Shown here: piece after piece, positions 26,912 to 36,193 of the stretch
Layout of the letters: the number at the start of each line of letters is the position of its first letter
Position numbering within the stretch: position 1 is the stretch's first letter
Assembly (NCBI GenBank): GCA_016713765.1
Contig: JADJON010000003.1
Coordinates: forward strand, 372,001 to 436,000
DNA: 64,000 nucleotides
Direction: 5' to 3'
Source: Bacteroidota bacterium
Lineage (GTDB): Bacteria > Bacteroidota > Bacteroidia > AKYH767-A > 2013-40CM-41-45
Position numbers and translations under genes: made by a program
The notes under the pieces: model-generated
What the model saw: only the letters and a program-made list of their open reading frames with translations
What the model was told of the DNA's origin: nothing
Database searches by the model: none

Positions 26912-28443
26912 GCCTGGATCGGACGCTCCCGTTCGCGCAACAATTGAAGAATCTCCTCTACATGCTGGCGCTCGTTACTCAACCGTGGCACCTTGTGTTG
27001 GCCGCCAAGCTTGCCTTTCATCCGCAACCACTCGTGAAAAGTCCCCTGCGGAACCTCCCGGATGACCGGAAAGCGCAAAGCCATATCCCGGTAGCGCTTC
27101 GCTTCGTAGTCGGAGTTCAGGGATTTGAGCGCATTGTCGAGAAGTTCCTTGAAATAGTCCAGGTGATCCGGAGACCGCTCGAACTCGATGAGCCATTCAT
27201 GGGCGCCGTTCTCCCGCTGGTTAAAATAGACCGGCGCTACGGTGTATTCCCGCACAAGGCAGTTCGCCTTCTCGCACGCGATGCGGACGGCCATATCCGT
27301 GTTCTCAATGATCACCTCTTCTCCGAACGCATTGATGAATAATCGTGTCCTTCCGGTAATGCGGATCCGGAAGGGATCCAGGGATGTAAAACGTACCGTG
27401 TCTCCGATGACATAACGCCACAATCCCGCGTTTGTTGAAATGACCAGCGCATAGTTCCTGCCGATCTCCACGCCCTCGAGTCCGACGGTTTCCGGAAATT
27501 CCTTTCCGTACTCTTCCATCGGCATGAACTCATAGAACACTCCGTAATCAAGCATCAACAGCAACTCCTCCGAATTGCGGAGGTCCTGAATACCGAAAAA
27601 GCCCTCCGAAGCATTGTAGGTCTCGAGGTAGTGAAAGCTGTCTGCCGGACAAAGTGATCGGAACTGTTCCCGGTAGGGAGTAAAGCTTACCGCTCCGTGA
27701 ATGAAGAGCTCTAGGTTAGGCCAGACTTCCAGCAAGTTCCGCTTTCCGGTAATTTCCAAAACACGATTGGCCAGCACAGCTGTCCAGGTGGGGACACCGC
27801 TGATGGACGTTACGTTCTCCTGAATCGTGGCGCGAGCCATCCGCTCGATCTTCTCTTCCCATTCGTCCATCAGGGCTATGGAAAGATCCGGCGTACGGAT
27901 CATCTGCGCCCAGAACGGCATGTTCTGCATCAGGATCGCGGAGATATCGCCCGCAAACGCTTCGCTTCCATCTTTCGCAGCCCGATGGCTGCCTCCCAGG
28001 GTAAGTCCTTTGCCGGTAAAAATCAGCGTGTCAGGATAGTTCGAACAATAGATACTCAGTAGGTCTTTCCCTCCTTTGTAATGACACTCATCCAGGGCTT
28101 CCTGGCTGACGGGAATGAACTTGCTCTTTCCGGCTGTAGTTCCGGAAGATTTGGCGAACCATTTCACTTCCGAGGGCCATAGGATATTCTGCTCCCCTGC
28201 CATCAGGCGTTGAATGTAAGGCTGTAAACTGTCGTAGTTCTGAACCGGCACCCGGGATTTGAAATCTTCAAGAGTCCGGATACTTCGGTAATCAAAACGC
28301 TGACCCCATTCGGTATGCTTTGCACTGTCGACCAGCCGCCGAAACCATTCCTGCTGCACCTCGATCGGATACTTGAGGAACAGGTCGATCTGGTGCATGC
28401 GTTTCTTCATCCACCAGCTGATAAAGGAATTGATAAGCGGCAT
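26908..28443 (-). CDS. GH3-like acyl-adenylating family protein
   Basis: 511 residues, matching the GH3 auxin-responsive family known from plants and found in many Bacteroidota. ATP-binding-type segments are KWFAKSSGTTAGKSKFIPVS (near 92-112), YNASEGFFGIQD (near 275) and LVISTNAGLWRYVIGDTVRF (near 330). Plant members join amino acids to jasmonate or auxin; the bacterial substrate is unknown. It is followed, with a four-base overlap, by the propeller-like protein and preceded by fabD. Confidence 0.85.
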   Translation of the reverse strand: MPLINSFISWWMKKRMHQIDLFLKYPIEVQQEWFRRLVDSAKHTEWGQRFDYRSIRTLEDFKSRVPVQNYDSLQPYIQRLMAGEQNILWPSEVKWFAKSSGTTAGKSKFIPVSQEALDECHYKGGKDLLSIYCSNYPDTLIFTGKGLTLGGSHRAAKDGSEAFAGDISAILMQNMPFWAQMIRTPDLSIALMDEWEEKIERMARATIQENVTSISGVPTWTAVLANRVLEITGKRNLLEVWPNLELFIHGAVSFTPYREQFRSLCPADSFHYLETYNASEGFFGIQDLRNSEELLLMLDYGVFYEFMPMEEYGKEFPETVGLEGVEIGRNYALVISTNAGLWRYVIGDTVRFTSLDPFRIRITGRTRLFINAFGEEVIIENTDMAVRIACEKANCLVREYTVAPVYFNQRENGAHEWLIEFERSPDHLDYFKELLDNALKSLNSDYEAKRYRDMALRFPVIREVPQGTFHEWLRMKGKLGGQHKVPRLSNERQHVEEILQLLRERERPIQA

Positions 28444-28469
28444 CGTTCCGGTATTTAATATTCCGAACG

Positions 28470-29357
28470 TCAGGCGGAAACGGCTTCCATGTCTTTATTG
28501 ATCTTCTTGACCAAACCTTGCAGCACTTTCCCGGGGCCGACTTCCACGAAAGAAGTTGCGCCATCCGCGATCATGGCCTGGATGGTTTGTGTCCAGCGGA
28601 CCGGGGCGGTCAATTGCGCGATGAGGTTTTCCCGGATCGCGTTCGTATCGGTAACAGCCTGTGCCGTCACGTTTTGGTAAATCGGACAGATCGGTTCACT
28701 GAACGTTGTCGTGCGGATACCTTCCGCCAGCTCGGCTCTGGCCGGCTCCATCAAGGGTGAATGGAATGCTCCTCCTACCGGCAACACCAGTGCTCGCTTG
28801 GCTCCGGCCGCTTTCAGCTTTTCGCAGGCTTCGTTGACTCCTTCGATCGTTCCGGAGATCACGAGTTGTCCGGGACAGTTGTAGTTGGCTGCCACGACAA
28901 TCTGGCCGCCGGCCGATATATCCGCGCAGATCTGTTCTACGACCGCGTCCTCAAGGTTCAGAATGGCCGCCATGGTGGAGGGTCGGAGTTCACACGCCTT
29001 CTGCATCGCGAAAGCACGGGTCTTGACGAGTCGAAGGCCGTCCTGAAAGGAAAGTACTTTGTTTGCCACCAGTGCCGAAAATTCGCCCAATGAATGACCG
29101 GCTACCATATCCGGCTGGAATTCATCGCCCATGCAAAGCGCATGAACGACCGAATGCAGGAAGATGGCCGGCTGAGTGACCTTGGTTTGTTTCAAGTCTT
29201 CATCGGTACCGGAGAACATGATATCGGTAATCCTGAAACCCAGAATTTCGTTGGCTTCGTCGAACAGACGCTTTGCGAGCGCATGTTGTTCGTAGAGCTC
29301 CTTGCCCATGCCTACGAATTGAGAACCTTGTCCAGGAAAGAGATAAGCTTTTTTCAT
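28470..29357 (-). CDS. fabD: Malonyl-CoA:ACP transacylase
   Basis: Loads malonyl units onto acyl carrier protein for fatty-acid synthesis. 295 residues starting MKKAYLFPGQGSQFVGMGKE. The active-site Ser89 is in AGHSLGEFSAL and the catalytic His in GGAFHSPLM (near 198). The C-terminal VEVGPGKVLQGLVKKI is typical. Normal length. A promoter at 29395-29402 lies just upstream. Confidence 0.97.
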   Translation of the reverse strand: MKKAYLFPGQGSQFVGMGKELYEQHALAKRLFDEANEILGFRITDIMFSGTDEDLKQTKVTQPAIFLHSVVHALCMGDEFQPDMVAGHSLGEFSALVANKVLSFQDGLRLVKTRAFAMQKACELRPSTMAAILNLEDAVVEQICADISAGGQIVVAANYNCPGQLVISGTIEGVNEACEKLKAAGAKRALVLPVGGAFHSPLMEPARAELAEGIRTTTFSEPICPIYQNVTAQAVTDTNAIRENLIAQLTAPVRWTQTIQAMIADGATSFVEVGPGKVLQGLVKKINKDMEAVSA

Positions 29358-29394
29358 AAGGAGGAACGCTAGTGATCGTTGATTCGTCTGGATT

Positions 29395-29402
29395 CAAATT
29401 TA
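29395..29402 (-). promoter_or_regulatory. fabD -7 box
   Basis: TAAATTTG on the minus strand, a full TAnnTTTG match, 37 bases before the fabD ATG and downstream of the terminator of the next gene. No clear -33 TTTG at 19-21 bases. Confidence 0.45.
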
Positions 29403-29438
29403 ACAAATGCACCCCAAACCACTCCCGAAAAGCGGACA

Positions 29439-29467
29439 AAAAAAGAGGCCGGATAACCGGCCTCTTT
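29439..29467 (-). terminator. Intrinsic terminator of the Bax inhibitor-1 family gene
   Basis: Perfect 11-pair stem (arms 29442-29452 and 29457-29467), four-base loop, then a run of seven T on the minus strand. Confidence 0.82.
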
Positions 29468-29484
29468 AATAATTTCAAATGAAA

Positions 29485-30216
29485 TCAGTCGCGGCGACCG
29501 CCGAAGATGCGGAGCAAGGCGAGGAAGAGGTTGATGAAGTCCAGGTAGAGTGTCAACGCTCCCATGATGCTCAGTTTGGCTGTTGCTTCCGTACCGGCTT
29601 CCGTCTGGGTACCGATCTGCTTCAACTTTTGAACGTCATAGGCAGTCAGACCGGTGAATACGATCACCGCAATGAAACTGATCACGTAGCTGAAACCCGG
29701 GCTGCGCAGGAACATGTTCACCAGGGAAGCGATCACGATACCGATCAGGGCCATGAACAGGAGCGATCCGAGTTTGGTCAGATCTGTTTTCGTGGTATAA
29801 CCCAGGAGGGCCATTACACCAAACATGGCGGCACTGATGAAAAAGACCTGATAGATGACCGATTGCGTGTATGCCAGGAAGATGAAACTCAGACTCATGC
29901 CCATCAGCACCGAATACACCAGGAACACCCCGGTCAGGGCAGGTACGGACAGGCGGTTGATACCGAAACCCATGAGTAGGACGAGTCCGATCGGAGCGAA
30001 CATCACGATATAGCCAAGGACCGAAAGACCTCCGCGTTCGGTGTTGATGAGATAGCTCATGTACGACGCGTCCGTGCCGAATACATAAGCGGTGATAGCG
30101 GAGATAGCCAGTGCAATTCCCATCCAGGAGAAAACTCCGGAAATGAAACTACGAGAGACCGCCTGCGATGCAGGAGCGGCCGACTGGCCAAAGGGAGAAT
30201 TCCATTTATTTTCCAT
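29485..30216 (-). CDS. Bax inhibitor-1/YccA family membrane protein
   Basis: 243 residues with about seven hydrophobic spans. The family segments are visible: TGVFLVYSVLMGMSLSFIF in the middle, then LTAYDVQKLKQIG and the C-terminal LYLDFINLFLALLRIFGGR. Related proteins modulate membrane proteases or act as pH-dependent calcium channels, but no role is known for this one. It has its own terminator downstream. Confidence 0.9.
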   Translation of the reverse strand: MENKWNSPFGQSAAPASQAVSRSFISGVFSWMGIALAISAITAYVFGTDASYMSYLINTERGGLSVLGYIVMFAPIGLVLLMGFGINRLSVPALTGVFLVYSVLMGMSLSFIFLAYTQSVIYQVFFISAAMFGVMALLGYTTKTDLTKLGSLLFMALIGIVIASLVNMFLRSPGFSYVISFIAVIVFTGLTAYDVQKLKQIGTQTEAGTEATAKLSIMGALTLYLDFINLFLALLRIFGGRRD

Positions 30217-30311
30217 TCGTTGAAGATACGGTTTATGGCAGGTTAAGGTTGTTATGGATTTTTTAATTGTTCAGCGCGCATTTTCATCAAATCTCACGCC
30301 AAAGTTCCCAT

Positions 30312-30947
30312 TCATGAAAGATTGGCAGCGATCAGTCGGATGAACTCGGAGCGTGTTTTTTCGTTCTCGAATGCGCCGGTAAAAGCGGAAGTGGTGGCAA
30401 CGGAATTCTGCTTTTGAATTCCCCGCATGAGCATGCACAGGTGACGAGCCTCGATGACGACCGCAACGCCCAGCGGATTCAGGGTTTCCTGAATACAATC
30501 CCGTATCTGGGTCGTCAGGCGCTCCTGCACTTGCAGGCGACGAGCGAATGCATCGACGACCCGCGGGATCTTACTCAACCCCACGATATGGCCATTCGGT
30601 ATGTACGCGATGTGCGCCTTTCCAAAGAACGGTAGCAGATGATGCTCGCAGAGCGAATACAACTCAATATCCTTCACGATCACCATTTGCTGGTATTCGT
30701 CTTTGAAAAGCGCTGAACGGAGGATCCCGGCCGGATCCAGGTCATAACCATGGGTCAGGAACTGCATGGCCTTCGCTGCGCGCTCAGGGGTCTTGGCCAG
30801 ACCGTCGCGTTCCGGCTGCTCGCCTATCCGACGGATGATGTCTTCATAGTCGGATGCGATCTGCTTGACCAGGACCGGGTTGTACTGGTCGATCTTGGCG
30901 TAGCCATCCATTTCATTTTCCTCGTGCATATGGGAATCGATCGGCAT
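30312..30947 (-). CDS. folE: GTP cyclohydrolase I
   Basis: Converts GTP to 7,8-dihydroneopterin triphosphate, the entry to folate, biopterin and queuosine pathways. 211 residues. The zinc ligands are in [20 protein letters not shown] (Cys and His) and the second Cys in [34 protein letters not shown] is also diagnostic. queD ends 11 bases upstream, so both probably form one transcript making a pterin. Confidence 0.96.
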   Translation of the reverse strand: MPIDSHMHEENEMDGYAKIDQYNPVLVKQIASDYEDIIRRIGEQPERDGLAKTPERAAKAMQFLTHGYDLDPAGILRSALFKDEYQQMVIVKDIELYSLCEHHLLPFFGKAHIAYIPNGHIVGLSKIPRVVDAFARRLQVQERLTTQIRDCIQETLNPLGVAVVIEARHLCMLMRGIQKQNSVATTSAFTGAFENEKTRSEFIRLIAANLS

Positions 30948-30958
30948 GGGCGGGTCAA

Positions 30959-31369
30959 TTATCCGAAATACTCAACCGAGTTCTTTTCGGTCTCCTGTAA
31001 TTTAACACAGTGCAACGAACAGCCGAGCGCATTGATCGGTTGCTGCAATTGTTTCCAGATCTCCATCGCAAGCACTTCGGTAGAGCTTAACTTCCCTTTC
31101 ATGAAATCCACATCCAGATCGAGGTTTCGATGGTCCACTTTATCCAGGACATTAACCCGGATTATGTTGCTGACTTCTGCCAAATTGGCTACGAAACCTG
31201 TTTCCGGGTTCACTTCACCCTTAACAGTGATCCACAAGGTATAGTTATGTCCGTGCCAGTTCGGGTTGGAGCATTTTCCAAATATTTCCAGGTTCTTTTC
31301 CAGCGACCAATCGGGCCGTGATAACTTATGGGCGGCGCAAAAGGTCTCTTTTCGGGTAATATAGATCAT
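30959..31369 (-). CDS. queD: 6-carboxytetrahydropterin/6-pyruvoyltetrahydropterin synthase family
   Basis: Acts on the folE product. About 136 residues from the ATG at 31367-31369 ([19 protein letters not shown]). Zinc-binding His residues are in CAAHKL and NWHGHNY; the catalytic Cys is in [10 protein letters not shown]. Such enzymes serve queuosine (QueD) or biopterin synthesis; only the linked folE is present here, so the symbol is provisional. The -7 box lies only seven bases before the ATG. Confidence 0.85.
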   Translation of the reverse strand: MIYITRKETFCAAHKLSRPDWSLEKNLEIFGKCSNPNWHGHNYTLWITVKGEVNPETGFVANLAEVSNIIRVNVLDKVDHRNLDLDVDFMKGKLSSTEVLAMEIWKQLQQPINALGCSLHCVKLQETEKNSVEYFG

Positions 31370-31376
31370 GACGGGA

Positions 31377-31384
31377 CAAAGGTA
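31377..31384 (-). promoter_or_regulatory. queD-folE -7 box
   Basis: TACCTTTG on the minus strand, a full match, seven bases from the ATG, so the mRNA would have almost no leader. It is divergent from the mqnB promoter 45 bases away and the two -33 regions overlap near 31404-31410. Confidence 0.55.
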
Positions 31385-31429
31385 GGAAATCATCGGGTGG
31401 GCCTCAGCGCCCGGAATCCTGCCCGTTCG

Positions 31430-31437
31430 TACCTTTG
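31430..31437 (+). promoter_or_regulatory. mqnB -7 box, leaderless layout
   Basis: TACCTTTG, full match, followed by four bases and then the ATG at 31442. The transcript would start at or next to the start codon. Confidence 0.58.
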
Positions 31438-31441
31438 TACC

Positions 31442-32068
31442 ATGCGAATTTTGGTCGTTTCGGCGACCCAGGCGGAAGCCGCTCCTTTGCAACAATTGTT
31501 GACGGAACATCCCGTCGATCACGATGTTCAGTATCTGGTTACCGGCATCGGCATGACTGCAACGGCCTATGCCCTCACCCGGTATTTGCTGACGCTTCCC
31601 GTCGACCTTGCGCTCAACATTGGGTTGGCCGGGAGCTTTCGACGCGACCTGGAGCCAGGCGCAAGCGTATGGGTCAAAGAAGATCGATTTTCTGATCTGG
31701 GCGCGGAGGATGGCGAGACCTTTCTTGGCCTTCGTGAGATGGGATTTACCGACCCTGTGAACGTGTTACCCTATGGGCTTGACCGAATTTCCCCTCCAGC
31801 CGGAATCCCCGGAGCGGTTGGCGCCACCGTTAATACGGTGCATGGGAAGGAGACCACCATTCAGGAATTCCGGAACCGGGAACAAGCCGACATCGAGACG
31901 ATGGAAGGCGCCGCGTTCTATTACGTCTGCGAACGGGAAAAGGTCGCTTCACTTCAGCTCCGCGGCATCTCCAATTATGTGGAACGCCGAAACAGGGCAA
32001 ACTGGAAAATCGCCGAAGCGCTGACATCCTTGTCGCGTGCAGCACATTACTTTATCGGGAAACTCTGA
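31442..32068 (+). CDS. mqnB: Futalosine hydrolase
   Basis: Releases hypoxanthine from futalosine in the alternative menaquinone pathway. 208 residues from the ATG at 31442 (MRILVVSATQAEAAPLQQ). It has the nucleosidase fold: LVTGIGMTATAYALTRYL, then ALNIGLAGSF and the IETMEGAAFYYVC segment with the catalytic-region Glu, ending with RGISNYVERRNRANWKIAEA. The next gene is mqnD, two bases downstream, which decides against a general MTA/SAH nucleosidase. Confidence 0.92.
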   Translation: MRILVVSATQAEAAPLQQLLTEHPVDHDVQYLVTGIGMTATAYALTRYLLTLPVDLALNIGLAGSFRRDLEPGASVWVKEDRFSDLGAEDGETFLGLREMGFTDPVNVLPYGLDRISPPAGIPGAVGATVNTVHGKETTIQEFRNREQADIETMEGAAFYYVCEREKVASLQLRGISNYVERRNRANWKIAEALTSLSRAAHYFIGKL

Positions 32069-32070
32069 AC

Positions 32071-32958
32071 ATGCGAAAACTTCCTGACGGCACCTTGCAA
32101 ATCGATCTGGCTTACTCCCCCTGCCCGAACGACACCTTTATGTTCGATGCCCTGGTGAATGGACGGATTGATACCGGCCCCTACCGGTTCGATGTTCATC
32201 TGGAAGATGTCGAGACCCTGAACCAAAACGCGTTTTCCGAAAAGCGAGACCTGACAAAGCTATCCTTCTTCGCTTTCGGCAAGGTGATCGATCGTTATAT
32301 TCTGCTGGATGCCGGAAGTGCGCTTGGAAACGGCGTAGGCCCGCTTCTCATCACCCGGCCGGGCACGAGGCTGCAGCCTGGCGATGAAACGATCGTTGCC
32401 ATCCCCGGAGAAAACACCACGGCCAATTTTCTGTTCAGCTTGTATTACCCGCATCTTACCAGAAAGCAGCCCATGGTTTTCTCCGCGATCGAAGACGCTG
32501 TTCTGAACCGAGCGGTGCATGCCGGTGTCATCATTCACGAGAATCGCTTTACGTACGAACAAAGAGGGCTGGAAAAGATCCGTGATCTTGGAGAGGCCTG
32601 GGAACAGGAAACCGGTAAACCGATCCCGCTGGGTGGTATTGTCGCAAAGCGCAACCTGCCCGCAACTGTGCTGCACGACCTGAATCGCCTGATGGCCGAA
32701 AGTGTTCGCTACGCATTCGCGCACCCTACAGCCGCCGCCGACTACGTCGCCTGCCATGCCCAGGAAATGGATCCGGCAGTTCGGCAGCAGCACATCGACT
32801 TATATGTCAACCCATACTGTGAAAACCTGGGGATAACCGGTCGTGAAGCCATTCGCTACCTGCTGCTAAAAGCGGCTGCCACCGGCATTCTTTCCGTCAA
32901 CGCCAATGATCAGTTGTTCATCTCCGAGCTGCAACCATCGTTAACGGATAATTCCTGA
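32071..32958 (+). CDS. mqnD: 1,4-dihydroxy-6-naphthoate synthase
   Basis: Converts cyclic dehypoxanthine futalosine to 1,4-dihydroxy-6-naphthoate for menaquinone. 295 residues with the periplasmic-binding-protein-like fold: LAYSPCPNDTFMFDALVNG at the N-terminus, GVGPLLITR, and IPLGGIVAKRNLP near 190 are the family hallmarks. It starts two bases after mqnB. The other mqn genes are not in this window. Confidence 0.95.
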   Translation: MRKLPDGTLQIDLAYSPCPNDTFMFDALVNGRIDTGPYRFDVHLEDVETLNQNAFSEKRDLTKLSFFAFGKVIDRYILLDAGSALGNGVGPLLITRPGTRLQPGDETIVAIPGENTTANFLFSLYYPHLTRKQPMVFSAIEDAVLNRAVHAGVIIHENRFTYEQRGLEKIRDLGEAWEQETGKPIPLGGIVAKRNLPATVLHDLNRLMAESVRYAFAHPTAAADYVACHAQEMDPAVRQQHIDLYVNPYCENLGITGREAIRYLLLKAAATGILSVNANDQLFISELQPSLTDNS

Positions 32959-32964
32959 ACTTTG
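32957..32964 (+). promoter_or_regulatory. Possible hldD -7 box
   Basis: GAACTTTG, seven of eight positions of TAnnTTTG, overlapping the mqnD stop codon and 17 bases before the hldD ATG. hldD may also be read from the mqnB promoter. Confidence 0.33.
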
Positions 32965-32981
32965 ACCTCCACGTCCGACCT

Positions 32982-33947
32982 ATGATCGTCATCACCGGTG
33001 CCGCCGGATTCATCGGCAGTTGTCTTGTTGCCCGACTCAACGAAGCCGGGTATAACGACTTGATTCTGGTCGATGATTTCTCCCGCCTCGACAAAATCAG
33101 GAATCTCGAAGGAAAGATCTTCAGCCAGAAAGTTGAACGATCGGAATTCCACGACTGGCTGCGGAAGGAACATCGTTTCGTCCAGTTCGTCTTTCACATC
33201 GGCGCGCGTACGGATACCACCGAATTCAGAAAAGAGATCTTTGATGAGCTGAACGTTCGTTATTCTCAGGAAGTCTGGAATAATTGCGTTGAATTCGGCC
33301 TCCCGCTCGTTTACGCCTCCTCCGCAGCAACATATGGAGCGGGTGAGTTGGGTTACTCGGACGATCATGCGATCGTATCCAAACTACACCCGCTGAACCC
33401 GTACGGCGATTCCAAGAACGAGTTCGATCAATGGGCCTTGACACAGGAGCGCGCACCGTACTTCTGGGCCGGGCTGAAGTTCTTCAACGTCTACGGTCCG
33501 AACGAATACCACAAAGGACGCATGGCTTCGGTCATTCTCCATGCCTTCCGGCAGATCAACTCCACTGGGGGCATGAAACTCTTTCGCTCGCATCGCCCCG
33601 ACTTTAAAGACGGTGAGCAGTTACGCGATTTCGTCTATGTGAAGGATGTGACCAACGTCTGCATGTTCCTCATGCAGCACCGCAAGCACCCGGGCTTATA
33701 CAATCTTGGTTCGGGCAAAGCGCGCACTTTTCTGGATCTGGCGAAGAGCACCTTCAAGGCCATGGGAAAACCGGAGCACATCGAATTCATCGACACGCCT
33801 GCCGATATCCGTGACAAGTACCAATATTACACGGAAGCCGATATGAGAAAGCTGCAATCGATCGGGTACGATCAGCCTTTCTATTCGCTGGAAGCGGGCG
33901 TCGAAGACTATGTGCGGCAGTACCTGTTAGCCGACAAGACCTGGTAA
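32982..33947 (+). CDS. hldD: ADP-L-glycero-D-manno-heptose 6-epimerase
   Basis: Makes ADP-L-glycero-D-manno-heptose for the LPS inner core. 321 residues, an SDR with the Rossmann motif ITGAAGFIGS near the N-terminus and the catalytic YGDSKNEFD. The segment YASSAATYGAGELGYSDD and LKFFNVYGPNEYHKGRMASV are typical of this epimerase. It ends six bases before the convergent S46 peptidase stop. Confidence 0.95.
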   Translation: MIVITGAAGFIGSCLVARLNEAGYNDLILVDDFSRLDKIRNLEGKIFSQKVERSEFHDWLRKEHRFVQFVFHIGARTDTTEFRKEIFDELNVRYSQEVWNNCVEFGLPLVYASSAATYGAGELGYSDDHAIVSKLHPLNPYGDSKNEFDQWALTQERAPYFWAGLKFFNVYGPNEYHKGRMASVILHAFRQINSTGGMKLFRSHRPDFKDGEQLRDFVYVKDVTNVCMFLMQHRKHPGLYNLGSGKARTFLDLAKSTFKAMGKPEHIEFIDTPADIRDKYQYYTEADMRKLQSIGYDQPFYSLEAGVEDYVRQYLLADKTW

Positions 33948-33953
33948 AATTCC

Positions 33954-36110
33954 TTAGCGCTTCTTTGCCGGAGGGTTTCCGGTCCGGATATCCATTTCCC
34001 GGATGAATCGTTCCGCCTCTCCATATTTGCTGATCACAAATAGGACGTAGCGAATATCACACGAGATGTTTCGGCTGAAGTCGGGTGCAAAATCGTAATC
34101 GCTCATCACGCCTTCCCACACCCGGTCGAAATTGATCCCAACCAATTCGCCCCGTGCATTGAGTACGGGCGAACCCGAATTTCCTCCCGTCGTGTGATTG
34201 CTGGCCAGGAATGCGACGGGTAGTTGCTCTTCACCCCTTGCAATGGACCGGAGACGCTGCGGGATGCGGTAATCTTCTTCTCCGGTTGCCGCCTTTTCCA
34301 GTACTCCCTGCAAATGGGTTTGCCAATGATAGGAAATACCATCCCGCGGTTGAATGGCCTGCACGCTTCCGAAGGTGATGCGCAGCGTACTGTTCGCATC
34401 GGGAAAGATGGGTTGTGATCCGGCACGCGTCATGAGGGCCGCCATGTAGGTCCGTTGCCATTGGTTGATTCGCCGCTGGATCAGCGAGGTGGGACGATCG
34501 ATCTTGTCTGCCTGAAAGGAGCTTACCGATCGGGCGAAGGAGATTGCAGGATCGGTCGACAACAGTGCCCCGAATGCCGGTGTCCAATTCTTCAATAAGG
34601 TGAAGAGCGAATCCGGATGGGTTATTATCGAATGTTGGTAAAGCGAATCTACGCCCCGTTCATTGATCCAGCCGCCCTCTCCGAAAGCAGGTGCGCGCAA
34701 GTGATCCGGCAAGGCCTGAAAAGTAGTGGCCAACAACCGCCTTGCGACCAAATTATCCAGCGGTGCATGATAGTTCCTGAAAAAGGCTTCCAGATTTTTT
34801 ACCAGCTTATTCGCCAAACGCTGTTGCGCATCCTTCGATGAGTCGGCTTCTACCGCCTTCAGCAATGGTTGAAACGAAAGGCTGGTGTTCATCAACTCGA
34901 TCCCGAACAAGCCTTCCGTATAATAATCGGCCGCATGACTGAGCGGCCGCAGTTCACCGTAGGCCAGGTTCAGTTCATCGAGGCACTGCCGGTAGGATGC
35001 TGGAAGGTGCTTGTTTCCTGCCAGCCATTGACGGAAGTCCCGCTCCTCCCGTTGTACCCGGGAAAGCGTTTCGTTCCTCCGCATGCCGATGAGTTCTCCT
35101 TTCCACTTCTTATAGGCGTTCGCCAGCGTCCGGTTCTTGGCTGCGTACTGAAGACGAACGGTATCGTTCGCACTCATGGCGGCATCCCATGCTGACAGGC
35201 GGGCCTGCCGCAAGGCAATCCTGTTCGGATTCGTTTGGTCATAAACGGTCCGGAGTGCGCTGTACGGCAGATAGGCATTGGTCTTACCAGGAAAGCCCAC
35301 CACCATCGTAAAATCACCTTCCTGCACACCGTTTGTCTGGATCGTAAACCATCGCTTCGGTCGATAGGGAACATTATCGGCAGCAAAAGGAGCGGGCTGA
35401 TTATCCTTACCGGCGTAGATGCGAAAGACAGCGAAATCACCGGTATGCCGCGGCCATACCCAATTGTCGGTCTCACTACCGAAATTCCCGATGGACTCCG
35501 GTGGCGTACCAACGAGCCGTATGTCACGAAACACTTCCGTTACGTATAGAAAATACGCATTGCCCTGATAAGCCGAGCGCACATAGGATGTCAGGCCCGT
35601 TTCGGCATTCACCCCTTCGATCAGGATATCAGAAACGGCGCGAACTGCTTTTTCCCGGTCCTCTTCAGACATGGTATCACCGATCGCCTCCAGGACTTGC
35701 ATCGTCACATTTCTTACTTCCCGAATGAAGGTTACGGTTAATCCGGGACAAGGTAATTCGGCTTCAAGGGAGCGTGCCCAGAATCCGCTGTCGAGGTAGT
35801 TCCGTTCCAGTGTACTCAGGGCTTGTATCTGGCTATAGCCGCAGTGGTGATTGGTCAGCACCAGTCCTTGAGATGAGACTACCTCGCCGGTGCAATTGCT
35901 TCCAAATTGTACGACGGCATCCTTGAGACTGGATGCATGCTCCTGATATATGGAATCCGGCGAAAGAATCATACCGGCTTTCCTGAGCTGATTTCCAATC
36001 GTAGAGGATGCCGATTGCACCATCCACATGCCTTCTCCCGCCCTGGCGGAAAGGATGTTGACCAGTAACAGAATCAGCAGGAAGGAATGGCGTTGTGTAA
36101 GCAGCTTCAT
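33954..36110 (-). CDS. S46-family dipeptidyl-peptidase, exported
   Basis: 718 residues with a signal peptide (MKLLTQRHSFLLILLLVNIL). Cleaves dipeptides from peptide N-termini in the periplasm, as the DPP7/DPP11 enzymes of the phylum do. Catalytic His is in LTNHHCGYSQI (88-89), catalytic Ser in TGGNSGSPVLNARGELVG near 655. The C-terminal segment CDIRYVLFVISKYGEAERF is typical. Whether it prefers hydrophobic or acidic P1 residues cannot be told. A dyad lies in its promoter spacer, next to a MerR gene. Confidence 0.92.
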   Translation of the reverse strand: MKLLTQRHSFLLILLLVNILSARAGEGMWMVQSASSTIGNQLRKAGMILSPDSIYQEHASSLKDAVVQFGSNCTGEVVSSQGLVLTNHHCGYSQIQALSTLERNYLDSGFWARSLEAELPCPGLTVTFIREVRNVTMQVLEAIGDTMSEEDREKAVRAVSDILIEGVNAETGLTSYVRSAYQGNAYFLYVTEVFRDIRLVGTPPESIGNFGSETDNWVWPRHTGDFAVFRIYAGKDNQPAPFAADNVPYRPKRWFTIQTNGVQEGDFTMVVGFPGKTNAYLPYSALRTVYDQTNPNRIALRQARLSAWDAAMSANDTVRLQYAAKNRTLANAYKKWKGELIGMRRNETLSRVQREERDFRQWLAGNKHLPASYRQCLDELNLAYGELRPLSHAADYYTEGLFGIELMNTSLSFQPLLKAVEADSSKDAQQRLANKLVKNLEAFFRNYHAPLDNLVARRLLATTFQALPDHLRAPAFGEGGWINERGVDSLYQHSIITHPDSLFTLLKNWTPAFGALLSTDPAISFARSVSSFQADKIDRPTSLIQRRINQWQRTYMAALMTRAGSQPIFPDANSTLRITFGSVQAIQPRDGISYHWQTHLQGVLEKAATGEEDYRIPQRLRSIARGEEQLPVAFLASNHTTGGNSGSPVLNARGELVGINFDRVWEGVMSDYDFAPDFSRNISCDIRYVLFVISKYGEAERFIREMDIRTGNPPAKKR

Positions 36111-36122
36111 GGCGGATGGTGA

Positions 36123-36153
36123 TAAAATTACTCCGGCTGGAGTAAATAAAAAA
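36123..36153 (-). promoter_or_regulatory. Promoter of the S46 peptidase with a dyad in the spacer
   Basis: TTTT (36150-36153), 19 bases, then TAATTTTA (36123-36130) on the minus strand. A perfect seven-pair dyad TTACTCC-GGCT-GGAGTAA (36128-36145) fills most of the spacer, the position where MerR-type regulators bind. The -33 box overlaps the merR terminator. Confidence 0.42.
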
Positions 36154-36177
36154 CGACCGCTAAGGGCGGTCGCTTTT
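36150..36177 (-). terminator. Intrinsic terminator of the MerR-family gene
   Basis: Stem arms 36154-36160 and 36166-36172 with added A/T pairs outside; a run of six T follows on the minus strand. Confidence 0.75.
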
Positions 36178-36193
36178 CGTAAGATCGGATTCT

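Noticed and set aside
30312..31369. Queuosine biosynthesis cluster
   Set aside because: Only folE and a QueD/PTPS-like gene are present; queC, queE and queF are not here, so a pathway cannot be assigned.
33954..36110. Naming the S46 peptidase as DPP7 or DPP11
   Set aside because: The residue that decides P1 preference could not be aligned with confidence by eye.
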